From Oceanobacter sp045430275 (GTDB taxonomy: Bacteria; Pseudomonadota; Gammaproteobacteria; Pseudomonadales; Oceanobacteraceae), in NCBI GenBank assembly GCA_045430275.1, contig JAILXU010000005.1:62001-126000 (forward strand): a stretch of DNA of 64,000 nt. The letters are read 5' to 3'. The notes beneath the pieces are model-generated. The model was not told where the DNA came from. It did not search any database and saw only the letters and a program-made list of their open reading frames with translations. Below are positions 1 to 8,384 of the stretch, in pieces. The translations under genes were made by a program, and so were the position numbers. The stretch's first letter is position 1; the number at the start of each line of letters is the position of its first letter.

Positions 1-1
1 A

Positions 2-100
2 ACGATGGGGCGTGTTCTGAACTTTAAGGATGGTGAGGAGCGCGCAATTCGTAAAAATGAATATATTGCTGTTGCCAGAGCTGTTAGGGGAGGGAATTGA
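2..100 (+). CDS. C-terminal end of a DUF1566/Lcl-type protein (partial)
   Basis: Only the last 32 codons are in the window and the start lies to the left. The frame ends in ..VARAVRGGN, and the preceding FKDG..RAIRKNEYI resembles the C-terminal strand pattern of DUF1566 (Lcl_C) domains, which usually finish with a V-R-x-V-R-G-G motif. A clear intrinsic terminator follows about 30 bases after the stop. The family call rests on a short tail and is tentative; no function can be given. Confidence 0.4.
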   Translation, partial: TMGRVLNFKDGEERAIRKNEYIAVARAVRGGN

Positions 101-131
101 CTCTCTGGTGATTAGTGGGATTTCAAACCTC

Positions 132-159
132 AAAACCCGACTCATCAGTCGGGTTTTTT
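132..159 (+). terminator. Rho-independent terminator
   Basis: An 8-bp stem (acccgact / agtcgggt) with a 4-base loop is followed by a T run. It closes the partial gene on its left. On the other strand it may also serve the leftward deacetylase-family gene, whose stop is at 215. Confidence 0.85.
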
Positions 160-214
160 CGTTTGGCCTTACGAGTAGAAAACGAACAGTGTGAAGCTGC
201 CCGAATACTATCGT

Positions 215-1141
215 TTACGGCTGGCGAACCATATTCATAATGAAATGAGTGACGGAGCGCGCCAGTGCTGGCAAGTCATAACCGCCTTCGAGCAGGGCCA
301 GCCAGGGAATGTCACGCGATTGACAGTAGTCATCAATCCAGCGGCTGACCCAGGCATAATCTGCCTCAACCAGATTTAGCTCGGCCATCGGATCGTCCTT
401 GTGAGCATCAAAGCCCGCCGAGACAATGATCAGTTCGGGAGCAAAGCGCTTCAAAGCCGGTTCCCACTGTTCCACAACCTTGGTGCGGAAGTCATCGCTG
501 CCTTCACCCGCTGCCATATGCACGTTGATCAGATTGGTGTACTTGTTTTGCTCATAATGCGTGTACGGAAAAAACGGATGCTGGAAACACGATAGCAACA
601 AGAAACGTTGATCATTCTGCAGAATATCGATGGTGCCGTTGCCCTGGTGTGCGTCAAAGTCGAGCACCGCGACCCGATGCAGATGATGGATATCGGTCGC
701 ACGCAAGGCCGCAATAGCGGTGTTGTTGAAGAAGCAGAAGCCCATGCTCTTGTCGCGCTCGGCGTGGTGGCCCGGCGGACGAATGGCAGCAAATGCGTTG
801 CTGTGTTTCTGATTCAGAACATCATCCAGTGCCTGGGTGCTGGTGCCAACGGAATACAGTGCGGCCTCAAGGCTGCCTGTGCTCATGGTGGTGTCTTGAT
901 CAATCATGATATGGCCATGTTCTGGCTGTATCAGGTGCAACTCATCAACATACCCTTTGCTATGAGCGCGAAGGATATCGGGCAGGTGAGCCTCGGTGCC
1001 TTCATGAATCGTCAGTTGATCCCAGACGCCGGACTTTTTCAGAACCTGTTCAATGGCCATCAGACGCGTCGCGTGTTCCGGGTGTTCATCACCAGTGTCG
1101 TGGCCGAAGTGCTGGTGGAAAGAATAGTAACCTGTTGTCAT
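215..1141 (-). CDS. Histone deacetylase family protein (acetyl-lysine or acetylpolyamine amidohydrolase)
   Basis: The product is 308 residues, the usual size for a bacterial class II HDAC-like amidohydrolase. Visible motifs are RPPGHH at 121-126 (the catalytic histidine pair), DFDAHQGNGT from 161 (zinc ligands D163 and H165), SAGFDAHKDDP with zinc ligand D245, and EGGYD with the transition-state tyrosine Y288. The enzyme should be a cytosolic zinc hydrolase removing acetyl groups from lysine or polyamine substrates; the exact substrate cannot be read from sequence. It is transcribed divergently from the adjacent acetyltransferase gene with only 77 bases between starts, suggesting an opposing acetylation/deacetylation pair. 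Confidence 0.92.
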   Translation of the reverse strand: MTTGYYSFHQHFGHDTGDEHPEHATRLMAIEQVLKKSGVWDQLTIHEGTEAHLPDILRAHSKGYVDELHLIQPEHGHIMIDQDTTMSTGSLEAALYSVGTSTQALDDVLNQKHSNAFAAIRPPGHHAERDKSMGFCFFNNTAIAALRATDIHHLHRVAVLDFDAHQGNGTIDILQNDQRFLLLSCFQHPFFPYTHYEQNKYTNLINVHMAAGEGSDDFRTKVVEQWEPALKRFAPELIIVSAGFDAHKDDPMAELNLVEADYAWVSRWIDDYCQSRDIPWLALLEGGYDLPALARSVTHFIMNMVRQP

Positions 1142-1218
1142 AAGATACGATTTCTGCTGTTTTTATCAGTCTATCTAGGCGCTAGACTTTAGCCAACACA
1201 ACCAAAGGATCACTTTTC

Positions 1219-3933
1219 ATGGGTACGCGTTCGCTGGAATCCTTTTTTCGCCCCAAGGTTATAGCAATCATCGGCGCTTCAGAGCGACCGGGCAGTGTTG
1301 GCGGGGCTATTGTTCGTAATTTACTGGATGGAGAATTTCCAGGAACCGTGATCCCTGTCAATGCCAGAGGCTATGACGAAGTCTTTGGGTTGCCTGCGGT
1401 GAGCCGGATCAGCCAGTTAAAAGAGACACCCGACCTGGCCATTATCTGCACTCCGGCAGAAAGCGTGCCTAAAATCCTGAAACAATTGCACGCCAAGGGC
1501 GTTGGAGCCGCGTTGCTTCTGACGGGAGGCATTGCTCGCACCCGTTCCTGGCAATACCGTCCGGCGACGGATCGTCTGGGGCAAATTGTCGAGCAAACCC
1601 GCATTCGTATTCTTGGCCCGGACTGTCTCGGCATTGTCGTCCCCTGGCGCAAATACAACGCCAGCTTGCTGCATGTGCCCGTGCGCCCCGGCAATATTGC
1701 CTACGTTGGTCAGTCAGGCACGCTGGCCGCCGGTGTGCTGGATTGGGCTTACAGCCGCAATGTGGGTTTTTCACATGTGCTGACGCTGGGCCGCAATCAC
1801 GATGTCACGCTGTCGGATCTGATCGACTTTATTGTGCAGGAACCGCACGTTAAAACGCTGTTGCTGCAGTTGGATGAAATCGGCTCTGGCAAAACACTGG
1901 TTCGGTCACTGCGAGCGGCATCGCGTAACAAACTGGTGTTGGCGGTCAAAAGCAGCCGCTATGAAGAAAATCCTCTGAATCGCATTGCCACGCCCAAGGG
2001 GTTGAGTTCTCGGGATGCCCTGATTGATGAAACGCTGGCCAGAGCCGGTGTGTTGCGAGTGGATTCCACCGATGCCATGTTCGATTGCGTGGATGCACTC
2101 AGACGCCAGCGGGAGTTCTTTGGCCCGCGTCTGGCGGTTGTGGCCAATGGTCGTGGCCCGGCGATTATGGCGCTGGATCACTTGTTGATGGAAGGCGGCA
2201 CGCTGGCCAACCTGTCTGAAGAGACTCGTACACACCTGCGCGGTTTGCTGCCCGAGTACGTCAAGACCGACAATCCACTGTTGCTGAACCCCGAGTTGCA
2301 ACCGCAGCAATTGGCCGCCGTTGCCAACACGCTGCTGCAGGATCGTCAGGTTGATGCTTTGTTGGTGATTTATCTGCCGGGACTGGGCACTGATCCGCTG
2401 GCTAATGCCCAGGCGCTGGTCAAGGTCGCCAAGACCTACCACAAGAGTGTTCTTACGAGCTGGATTGGCGAGCATTCGGTTGAAGAAGCGCGTGAATACT
2501 TTGATGACAACGGCGTGCCGACGTTTGACACGCCCGATAATGCCATCGCCTCCTACATGTATATGGTACGCCACCAGCACACCCAGGACTTGTTAGCTGA
2601 AACCCCGGAAAGTCTCGAAATTCCGATCTCATCGGCGTATCGGGAAGTGGACGAGGAAATCCAGGAAGTCCATCGCCCCGGCGATTATTTGTTGCCGAAT
2701 CTGGCCTGGAAACTCCTGGCTGCTTATGGTTTTGCAGCCAGTGAAAACCGCTACTGCAATTCACTGTCGGAGCTGCTGGAAGCTGCGCCGGAAATCCCCG
2801 AGCCGTGGGTGTTGCGTGTTCATCACCGGGATTATCTCTATCCCTTCGCTTACGGCAATAACCCGCGTGAACGGATGCGGGCGGTTGTGCGGGACTTGCG
2901 CGGTGTGGATGAACTGGTGCCCGCTGCGGCGGAACTGGAAGAGGCTATTTCGGATGCTTTCCCTGCTAGCCCTGTAATGGGTTACACCGTCCAGACCATG
3001 CATAGAGCGCTGGATAATCTGCAGTTTTCGTTTGGTATTGGCCGGGATGTGGAGATTGGCCCGTATCTGTTCTTTGGTGGTGGCGGTACAACCGCTGATA
3101 CGCTGGTGGATCGTCAGGTTGCCTTGCCACCGTTGAATGCCAATCTGGCGGAAAAACTGATCAAGCGGTCGCACTTCTACAAGGTGTTAGAGGAGCGTTC
3201 GGATAATATTCGCCGTGAGCTGGTAACGCTGGAACGTTGGCTGGTGGCGCTGTCGCATATGGCGTTGAATCACCCGTGGCTGGCGGGCCTGGAAGTGAAT
3301 GCCATCCGTCAAAAAGTCGGGCATTACATTGCCATTGGTATTGCCGGTGAAGTGGGCCATCCAGCTAAAAGCGCTATTTTGCCGTATCCCAAAGAGCTGG
3401 AAAGTGGCCATCAGTCACGGGCGGGTCGCCAGTATGAAATGCGTCCGATTCGGGGTGAAGATGAACCATTGCTGGAAGTCTTTTATCAGGGGCTGAGTGC
3501 TGAATCGTTGCGCTTGCGTTTCTTCGGCTCCCGACGTCAGTTTGATCATGCCGAGCTGGCACGCTACAGCCAGATCGATTATGACCGTGAAATGGCGTTT
3601 GTGGCGCTCAGTGACGGCAAACTGTACGGCGTGGTCAGAGCCTGGATTGATGCGGATGACGTCGCTGCTGAGTACTCGGTTATTATTGATGACGGTTGTC
3701 GCGGTGAAGGGTTGGGCAAAAAGCTGATGGAAATGATGATCGACTATCTGGCCGAGCGTGGTGTGTTGCAGGTTTATGGTACGGTGCTGCCGCACAATCG
3801 GGGCATGCTGAATCTGAACCGTCGATTGGGCTTCTCGCTGCATCACAATCATGACGAAGGTGTGGTGGAGGTGATCAAGAATCTGAACCCTCTCAAACAC
3901 GCCTGGCAGAGAAAGCGCATGTACCAGGTTTGA
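1219..3933 (+). CDS. patZ: PatZ/YfiQ-like protein acetyltransferase with inactive NDP-forming acyl-CoA synthetase domain
   Basis: The 904-residue protein has the architecture of E. coli PatZ/YfiQ (886 residues): an N-terminal CoA-binding Rossmann domain opening with FFRPKVIAIIGASERPGSVG, succinyl-CoA-ligase-like and ATP-grasp-like regions through the middle, and a C-terminal GNAT domain from about residue 740. The GNAT acetyl-CoA loop is R-G-E-G-L-G near 824. PatZ proteins acetylate lysines of metabolic enzymes such as acetyl-CoA synthetase; that this one does so is inferred from architecture. The neighbouring divergent deacetylase-family gene supports a role in reversible lysine acetylation. 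The start has an AAAGGA Shine-Dalgarno about 8 bases upstream. Confidence 0.88.
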   Translation: MGTRSLESFFRPKVIAIIGASERPGSVGGAIVRNLLDGEFPGTVIPVNARGYDEVFGLPAVSRISQLKETPDLAIICTPAESVPKILKQLHAKGVGAALLLTGGIARTRSWQYRPATDRLGQIVEQTRIRILGPDCLGIVVPWRKYNASLLHVPVRPGNIAYVGQSGTLAAGVLDWAYSRNVGFSHVLTLGRNHDVTLSDLIDFIVQEPHVKTLLLQLDEIGSGKTLVRSLRAASRNKLVLAVKSSRYEENPLNRIATPKGLSSRDALIDETLARAGVLRVDSTDAMFDCVDALRRQREFFGPRLAVVANGRGPAIMALDHLLMEGGTLANLSEETRTHLRGLLPEYVKTDNPLLLNPELQPQQLAAVANTLLQDRQVDALLVIYLPGLGTDPLANAQALVKVAKTYHKSVLTSWIGEHSVEEAREYFDDNGVPTFDTPDNAIASYMYMVRHQHTQDLLAETPESLEIPISSAYREVDEEIQEVHRPGDYLLPNLAWKLLAAYGFAASENRYCNSLSELLEAAPEIPEPWVLRVHHRDYLYPFAYGNNPRERMRAVVRDLRGVDELVPAAAELEEAISDAFPASPVMGYTVQTMHRALDNLQFSFGIGRDVEIGPYLFFGGGGTTADTLVDRQVALPPLNANLAEKLIKRSHFYKVLEERSDNIRRELVTLERWLVALSHMALNHPWLAGLEVNAIRQKVGHYIAIGIAGEVGHPAKSAILPYPKELESGHQSRAGRQYEMRPIRGEDEPLLEVFYQGLSAESLRLRFFGSRRQFDHAELARYSQIDYDREMAFVALSDGKLYGVVRAWIDADDVAAEYSVIIDDGCRGEGLGKKLMEMMIDYLAERGVLQVYGTVLPHNRGMLNLNRRLGFSLHHNHDEGVVEVIKNLNPLKHAWQRKRMYQV

Positions 3934-4010
3934 GGTCTTTGGTATATTCCGCACTGGTCAGACCGCGTCGGTTGGGCTGTATTCAATAAGAACATATCGT
4001 GGAGATCGCT

Positions 4011-4658
4011 TTGATTTCTGTATTGGTAGTAGATGATCACGACCTGGTGCGCTCCGGTATTTCCCGGTTGCTTGAAGATGCCAGGGGTGTGGAAGTTACT
4101 GGCGAGGCGGCCAGTGGCGAGGAAGCCATCCAGCAAGTCAAGAAACAGGCTCCGGATGTGATTCTGATGGATATTCAGATGCCGGGTATTGGTGGACTTG
4201 AGGCAACCCGAAAAATCAAACGTCAGTACCCGGAGGTGCATGTGATTGCGGTGTCAGCCTGCGATGACAACCCGTTTGCACAGCGGTTACTGCAGGCGGG
4301 TGCGTCAGGTTACATCACCAAGGGCGCAGGAAGCGAAGAAATGGTCTCGGCCATCGCCAAGGTGTTCAGTGGTCAGAAGTACATCAGCCAGGAAATTGCC
4401 CAGCGCATGGCACTCAAGCCGTTTGAGCCAGAGCAGGATAATCCGTTTGATCAGTTGTCCGACCGGGAAATGCAGATTGCCTTGATGATCGTTAATTGTC
4501 ATAAAGCCGCTGACATTGGCGAAAAGTTGTTTTTGTCGCCCAAAACCGTCAACAGTTATCGTTATCGGATTTTTGATAAGTTGGGCATTGATGGTGATGT
4601 TGAGTTGACGCGTCTGGCCATGCGCAATGGGCTGATTGATCCCTCCGCTGGTAATTAA
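4011..4658 (+). CDS. gacA: GacA/UvrY response regulator
   Basis: A NarL/FixJ-type regulator with receiver domain (about 1-120) and LuxR-type HTH (about 150-205). I choose the TTG at 4011, not the upstream GTG at 3999: it gives MISVLVVDDHD, as in GacA; it puts the phospho-acceptor at D54, the family position; and a GGAG lies 6 bases upstream. The product is then 215 residues. Its known partner is the sensor GacS/BarA and its known targets are csr/rsm small RNAs that titrate CsrA. The stop codon overlaps the uvrC start by one base, the conserved gacA-uvrC linkage. The prophage downstream carries its own csrA. Confidence 0.95.
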   Translation: MISVLVVDDHDLVRSGISRLLEDARGVEVTGEAASGEEAIQQVKKQAPDVILMDIQMPGIGGLEATRKIKRQYPEVHVIAVSACDDNPFAQRLLQAGASGYITKGAGSEEMVSAIAKVFSGQKYISQEIAQRMALKPFEPEQDNPFDQLSDREMQIALMIVNCHKAADIGEKLFLSPKTVNSYRYRIFDKLGIDGDVELTRLAMRNGLIDPSAGN

Positions 4659-6487
4659 TGTCTGAATTTGACGTAAACGCCTTCCTGACAACCCTGACTC
4701 AACGAGCCGGGGTTTATCGCATGTACGACTGTGATGACGAGTTGCTGTACGTTGGCAAGGCCAGAAACCTTAAAAATCGTGTCTCCAGCTATTTTCGCGC
4801 GCGGGGTCTGAATACCAAGACTGTTGCGTTGGTGGCACGTATTCATCGTATTGAGATCACCGTAACGGCGAGCGAAGCCGAAGCTTTATTGCTTGAGCAG
4901 ACGCTGATCAAACAACATCGGCCTCAATACAATATTCTGCTCAAAGATGGGAAATCCTACCCGTTTATTCATTTATCGAATCACGCCTATCCACTGCTGA
5001 CCTCTCGTCGAGGGTGCAAGCAGCGTAAGGACGGTGTCTGGTTTGGCCCTTACCCTAATTCCGGTGCAGTGCGTGAAACCCTGAATTATTTGCAGCGCTT
5101 GTTCAAGCTGCGTTCCTGTGAAGATAGCTTCTTTCAGCACCGTAGCCGCCCCTGTATGCAGTATGAAATCCGACGCTGTTCAGCGCCGTGTGTCGGGTTG
5201 ATTTCAGAACAGGCATATCAGCAAGATATTGAACGGGCGCGCTTGTTTCTGAATGGCGACAGCCAGGCGTTACTCATTACCTTACAGGGCGATATGCTGG
5301 CGGCATCGGAGCGGATGGCGTTTGAAGAAGCGGCTGAGTTGCGTGATCGCATCGAATTGTTGCGACAGGTGCAGGAAAAACAGCGGGTCAATACCGGTGC
5401 GGCCAATACGGATGTCTGGGCCGCTATTGAATGGCAGGGGGTGGAGTGCTTGCATCGCCTGGCCTTTCGTCGGGGACGTTTGCAGAACAGTCAGAATTTC
5501 TACCCGGAGAATAAGGCTGGAGAATCGCTGGATGAGCTGTTGCTGAATGTCATGGGGCTATTTTATCTGGATGATCATGCTCAGGAGGGCATACCCGAGC
5601 GGTTGGTGGTGGATCTGGATGAGTCGGATATTCAGCCGTTGCTGGACGTGTTTGCTTTACAGGGACATGGTCGTGTTCGCCATCTTCGTGGTGTTCGGGG
5701 CGATGAGCGACAATGGCGAGCCATGGCAGAAGAAAATGCCAGAGCCGGTGTGCAGACACGATTGTCCGGGCAAAAAGAAGCGCTGCGCAAATTGCAGGCG
5801 GCAGGAACCTTGTTGGGATTGGTAACGACACCAAAGCGTATTGAATGCTTTGATATCAGTCATTCTCAGGGCGAGGCGACGTATGCTTCCTGTGTTGCTT
5901 TCGGAGAAGAAGGCTTGTTGAAAAAACGCTACCGGCGCTTCACCATTCAGGGAGTGGCGGCAGGGGATGACTACGCTGCGCTGGAGCAGGCGGTGCGGCG
6001 TCATTTAACGCGCTTGAAAGAACAGCAGGACTTGCCCGGTTTATTGTTGATTGATGGCGGCAAGGGTCAGGTCGGGAGAATTGCGACTGTATTGGAAGAG
6101 TTGGAATTGGCCGCATTGCCCATGTGGGGCATTTCGAAAGGCACCACTCGCAAGTCTGGTTGGGAATACCTCTGGCAACCCGGCCAGTTACAGCCTGTCT
6201 TGCCGGATGCGCACGATGATGGCTTTCGGCTATTGCAGTGGGTACGTGACGAATCGCATCGTTTTGCAATCACCGGGCATCGGAAGCAACGGGCCAAAAG
6301 CCGAGGCCAATCCGAACTGGAGCAACTGCAAGGGGTTGGCCCCAAACGCCGCAAAGCCTTGCTGCTGCATTTTGGCAGTCTGCGCAACATGAAAGGTGCG
6401 CCCAGAGAAGAGTTTGCCAAGGTTGAGGGCATTAGCCAGACGTTGGCTGATCGGATTTTTGCACAGCTACACGGTGAAGCGGAATAG
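4658..6487 (+). CDS. uvrC: UvrC, excinuclease ABC subunit C
   Basis: 609 residues, the family length. The N-terminal GIY-YIG nuclease is visible (GVYRMYDCDDELLYVGKA, about 17-35) and makes the 3' incision. A UVR motif region (EEAAELRDRIELLRQ) binds UvrB. The C-terminal half has the RNase-H-like nuclease region (FDISHSQGE; LLIDGGKGQ) for the 5' incision and ends in paired helix-hairpin-helix motifs (LQGVGPKRRKALL, KVEGISQTLADRI). The protein acts in cytosolic nucleotide excision repair. The start overlaps the gacA stop as TAATG, indicating translational coupling. Confidence 0.98.
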   Translation: MSEFDVNAFLTTLTQRAGVYRMYDCDDELLYVGKARNLKNRVSSYFRARGLNTKTVALVARIHRIEITVTASEAEALLLEQTLIKQHRPQYNILLKDGKSYPFIHLSNHAYPLLTSRRGCKQRKDGVWFGPYPNSGAVRETLNYLQRLFKLRSCEDSFFQHRSRPCMQYEIRRCSAPCVGLISEQAYQQDIERARLFLNGDSQALLITLQGDMLAASERMAFEEAAELRDRIELLRQVQEKQRVNTGAANTDVWAAIEWQGVECLHRLAFRRGRLQNSQNFYPENKAGESLDELLLNVMGLFYLDDHAQEGIPERLVVDLDESDIQPLLDVFALQGHGRVRHLRGVRGDERQWRAMAEENARAGVQTRLSGQKEALRKLQAAGTLLGLVTTPKRIECFDISHSQGEATYASCVAFGEEGLLKKRYRRFTIQGVAAGDDYAALEQAVRRHLTRLKEQQDLPGLLLIDGGKGQVGRIATVLEELELAALPMWGISKGTTRKSGWEYLWQPGQLQPVLPDAHDDGFRLLQWVRDESHRFAITGHRKQRAKSRGQSELEQLQGVGPKRRKALLLHFGSLRNMKGAPREEFAKVEGISQTLADRIFAQLHGEAE

Positions 6488-6587
6488 CGCATTGAGTTGG
6501 GTGGGTCTGTGGTAGGCTTGCCTCTATGTATTGTGAACACAGCAGGGCAGTGTTGCCCTGTCGAGTGATGTTGGAGTAGTAAAGAGA

Positions 6588-7133
6588 ATGAATGTGCCGA
6601 ACATGCTGACACTGAGCCGAATCCTGATGATTCCTCTGATGGTGGTCAGTTATTACTGGTTGGGAGAAGGCGGCAAAACCTGGGCGGCAGCGGTATTTAC
6701 CCTGGCGGCCATTACCGACTGGTTTGATGGTTATCTGGCACGTAAGCTTAATCAGACCACGGCGCTGGGGGCGTTTCTTGACCCGGTGGCTGACAAGTTA
6801 ATTGTGGCGGCGGCCTTGATGGTATTAGTCGAAGCGTATGCGGTTTCCTGGATGACCATTCCAGCCATGATCATCGTTGGCCGTGAAATTGTGATTTCAG
6901 CATTGCGTGAATGGATGGCGGAGCTGGGCAAGCGCACTAATGTAGCGGTTTCCTGGATCGGCAAGGTAAAGACGGCACTGCAGATGATTTCCATTATCGT
7001 GCTGTTGGCTGCTCAGGAACATGTGGTTCTGGAATGGCCGGGTATTGCCGCATTGTATGGCGCTGCTATTCTGACGCTCTGGTCGATGGTGATTTATCTG
7101 AGAGCGGCATGGCCAGATCTGCGCGATAGCTGA
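6588..7133 (+). CDS. pgsA: PgsA, CDP-diacylglycerol-glycerol-3-phosphate 3-phosphatidyltransferase
   Basis: A 181-residue inner-membrane enzyme of the CDP-alcohol phosphatidyltransferase family. The full signature D-G-x2-A-R-x8-G-x3-D-x3-D is present as D47-G48, A51-R52, G61, D65 and D69. Several hydrophobic helices surround it. The enzyme makes phosphatidylglycerol phosphate from CDP-diacylglycerol and glycerol-3-phosphate. It follows uvrC after 100 bases and precedes the tRNA cluster, a conserved order in pseudomonads and relatives. Confidence 0.97.
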   Translation: MNVPNMLTLSRILMIPLMVVSYYWLGEGGKTWAAAVFTLAAITDWFDGYLARKLNQTTALGAFLDPVADKLIVAAALMVLVEAYAVSWMTIPAMIIVGREIVISALREWMAELGKRTNVAVSWIGKVKTALQMISIIVLLAAQEHVVLEWPGIAALYGAAILTLWSMVIYLRAAWPDLRDS

Positions 7134-7189
7134 TTTTTGATGGTATGAAGCGCGTGATGGCTAAGTTGTTAAAAAGTAAGAAAAAAGAG

Positions 7190-7217
7190 TTGACGGTCTT
7201 GGAAATATCTATAGAAT
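7190..7217 (+). promoter_or_regulatory. Sigma-70 promoter of the tRNA-Gly/Cys/Leu cluster
   Basis: TTGACG at 7190-7195 and TAGAAT at 7212-7217 are separated by 16 bases and lie just upstream of tRNA-Gly. The hexamers are close to consensus, as expected for a stable-RNA promoter. Confidence 0.75.
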
Positions 7218-7231
7218 GCGCAGCACTTTCA

Positions 7232-7307
7232 GCGGGAATAGCTCAGTTGGTAGAGCACAACCTTGCCAAGGTTGGGGTCGCGAGTTCGAATCTCGTTTCC
7301 CGCTCCA
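7232..7307 (+). tRNA. tRNA-Gly (GCC)
   Basis: A 76-nt cloverleaf with acceptor stem gcgggaa/ttcccgc, anticodon GCC in the ttgccaa loop, T-loop gttcgaat and encoded CCA. First gene of a three-tRNA cluster. Confidence 0.97.
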
Positions 7308-7341
7308 ATTTCATTCATTCTTGAATGATTTTGAATAATAC

Positions 7342-7415
7342 GGCGCGATAGCAAAGCGGTTATGCACTGGATTGCAAATCCACGTAGCCCGGTTCGACTC
7401 CGGGTCGCGCCTCCA
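7342..7415 (+). tRNA. tRNA-Cys (GCA)
   Basis: A 74-nt cloverleaf with acceptor stem ggcgcga/tcgcgcc, anticodon GCA in the loop attgcaaat, T-loop gttcgact and encoded CCA. Confidence 0.97.
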
Positions 7416-7469
7416 TACAAACCCAATACATTCTGTTATTGGTGATCCTTTCGGAACGCACGCAGTTAA

Positions 7470-7555
7470 GCCCGAGTGGTGGAATTGGTAGACACAGGAG
7501 ATTTAAAATCTCCCGACCTATGGTTGTGCCGGTTCAAGTCCGGCCTCGGGCACCA
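7470..7555 (+). tRNA. tRNA-Leu (UAA), the prophage integration site
   Basis: An 86-nt class II tRNA with acceptor stem gcccgag/ctcgggc, anticodon TAA in loop tttaaaa, a long variable arm and encoded CCA. The anticodon-to-3'-end part is duplicated exactly at the right end of the prophage. The gene stays intact because the phage core restores its 3' half. Confidence 0.97.
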
Positions 7556-7559
7556 CTAA
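7498..7559 (+). repeat. attL core (62-bp direct repeat with 62129-62190)
   Basis: 62 bases covering the anticodon arm through four bases past the tRNA-Leu CCA end are identical to 62129-62190. A tyrosine integrase gene lies just inside this end, as usual for tRNA-targeting temperate phages. Recombination between the cores would release a 54,631-bp circle. Confidence 0.95.
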
Positions 7560-7690
7560 GCATGCGGCCTCCAGCGATAGCACCCATTAACCACTCAAGT
7601 TTTTAAAATATATTTAAAATAAATTCCGCTCGGCTTTAAAATATCCAGTACTGTGCTTTTCTACAGTAGTGATGGTTTTGGAAGTGGCCT
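7560..7690. repeat. Extended att homology, left copy, with AT-rich tract and hairpin
   Basis: This stretch aligns to about 62191-62322 at roughly 85% identity by eye, then the two diverge. It contains the 16-mer tttaaaatatccagta at 7635-7650, also present at 62026-62041 and 62267-62282, followed by an imperfect inverted repeat (agtactgt..acagtagt). Since attL joins host tRNA to phage DNA, this copy should be phage-borne. Confidence 0.7.
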
Positions 7691-7694
7691 CTGT

Positions 7695-7916
7695 TTACGT
7701 GGTGTACATGGTATACGTGCAGTCGCTGAAAAAGCCTGTACCAACAAGCACCGCGTCACCATAAGCAGTTGGTGCAGCCTCGCCGTGATCCTTGCATTCC
7801 GTGTAGCGCTTCCCTTTAAACGCAGAATTCACGTATCTATTGGTGTGACGAGCTCTTTGGATTAATATTCGCTCTTGCTCGGCGCTGTAATAGAAGTCTT
7901 TCTTTTTTTCATTCAT
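7695..7916 (-). CDS. Small hypothetical phage protein
   Basis: 73 residues, Lys/Arg/Tyr-rich at the N-terminus (MNEKKKDFYYSAEQERI), starting at 7916 with a weak AGG-containing Shine-Dalgarno. It is the last leftward gene before attL. No recognised domain, and two Cys are not arranged as a zinc site. It could be a minor accessory gene expressed with the integration module; coding status is moderately certain. Confidence 0.45.
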   Translation of the reverse strand: MNEKKKDFYYSAEQERILIQRARHTNRYVNSAFKGKRYTECKDHGEAAPTAYGDAVLVGTGFFSDCTYTMYTT

Positions 7917-7978
7917 TTCAAATACCTAACAATCCCGTTGTGTTTGTCCAGCGCATGCGCTGCCTGCAAGCATCAAGG

Positions 7979-8359
7979 TTATGCGTACTTGCGTATTACC
8001 CTGTAAACCTCTCTGGCCTCTTCTATGCTGCGTATCTTGGCGGTATGGTAATTCCAGCCAAGCTCGTCGCTCACTAGTTTGTAAATCTCTTTCCGCTTCA
8101 TCTTTCCGCTTTGCCATATTGGATCGAGCAGCCGGTGAATATGGTTTCGCGCCTTCTTCAGTTCAGGTGTTGGGATACACCCAAGCGGTGCGGTTCTGTT
8201 CTTGGTCTTGTGGTGGCAGCCTACGCAGTTACCGCATGTGTCGCACTTCCAGAAGGGGAGGCTGTGTAGGTCTTGGCGATGGGGGTATATCTCTGCCCCA
8301 TCTGTCAGTCGTGCCTGTACCTTTTCACTGCAGCCACAGCAGTAGATCTCTTTTTTCAT
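7979..8359 (-). CDS. DUF3268-type zinc-finger protein
   Basis: 126 residues. Four Cys in two pairs are visible: CCGC near the N-terminus, and CDTCGNCVGCH around 39-49. The linker reads EIYPHRQDLHSLPFWKC and is followed by PLGCIPTPELKKARNHIHRLLDPIW. This pattern matches the DUF3268 family found in phages and integrative elements, whose function is unknown. The C-terminal part (KRKEIYKLVSDELGW..TAKIRSIEEAREV) is helical. It lies downstream of the integrase in the leftward operon. Confidence 0.7.
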   Translation of the reverse strand: MKKEIYCCGCSEKVQARLTDGAEIYPHRQDLHSLPFWKCDTCGNCVGCHHKTKNRTAPLGCIPTPELKKARNHIHRLLDPIWQSGKMKRKEIYKLVSDELGWNYHTAKIRSIEEAREVYRVIRKYA

Positions 8360-8384
8360 GGATCAATCTCGATAAGGTGTTTGA

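Noticed and set aside
608..1192. 194-codon plus-strand frame opposite the deacetylase-family gene
   Set aside because: Entirely antisense to a gene with complete family motifs; the translation has no recognisable domain.
1906..2580. 224-codon minus-strand frame in the acetyltransferase gene
   Set aside because: Shadow of a high-confidence gene.
7229..7426. 65-codon minus-strand frame over the tRNA cluster
   Set aside because: It is the reverse complement of tRNA-Gly and tRNA-Cys.
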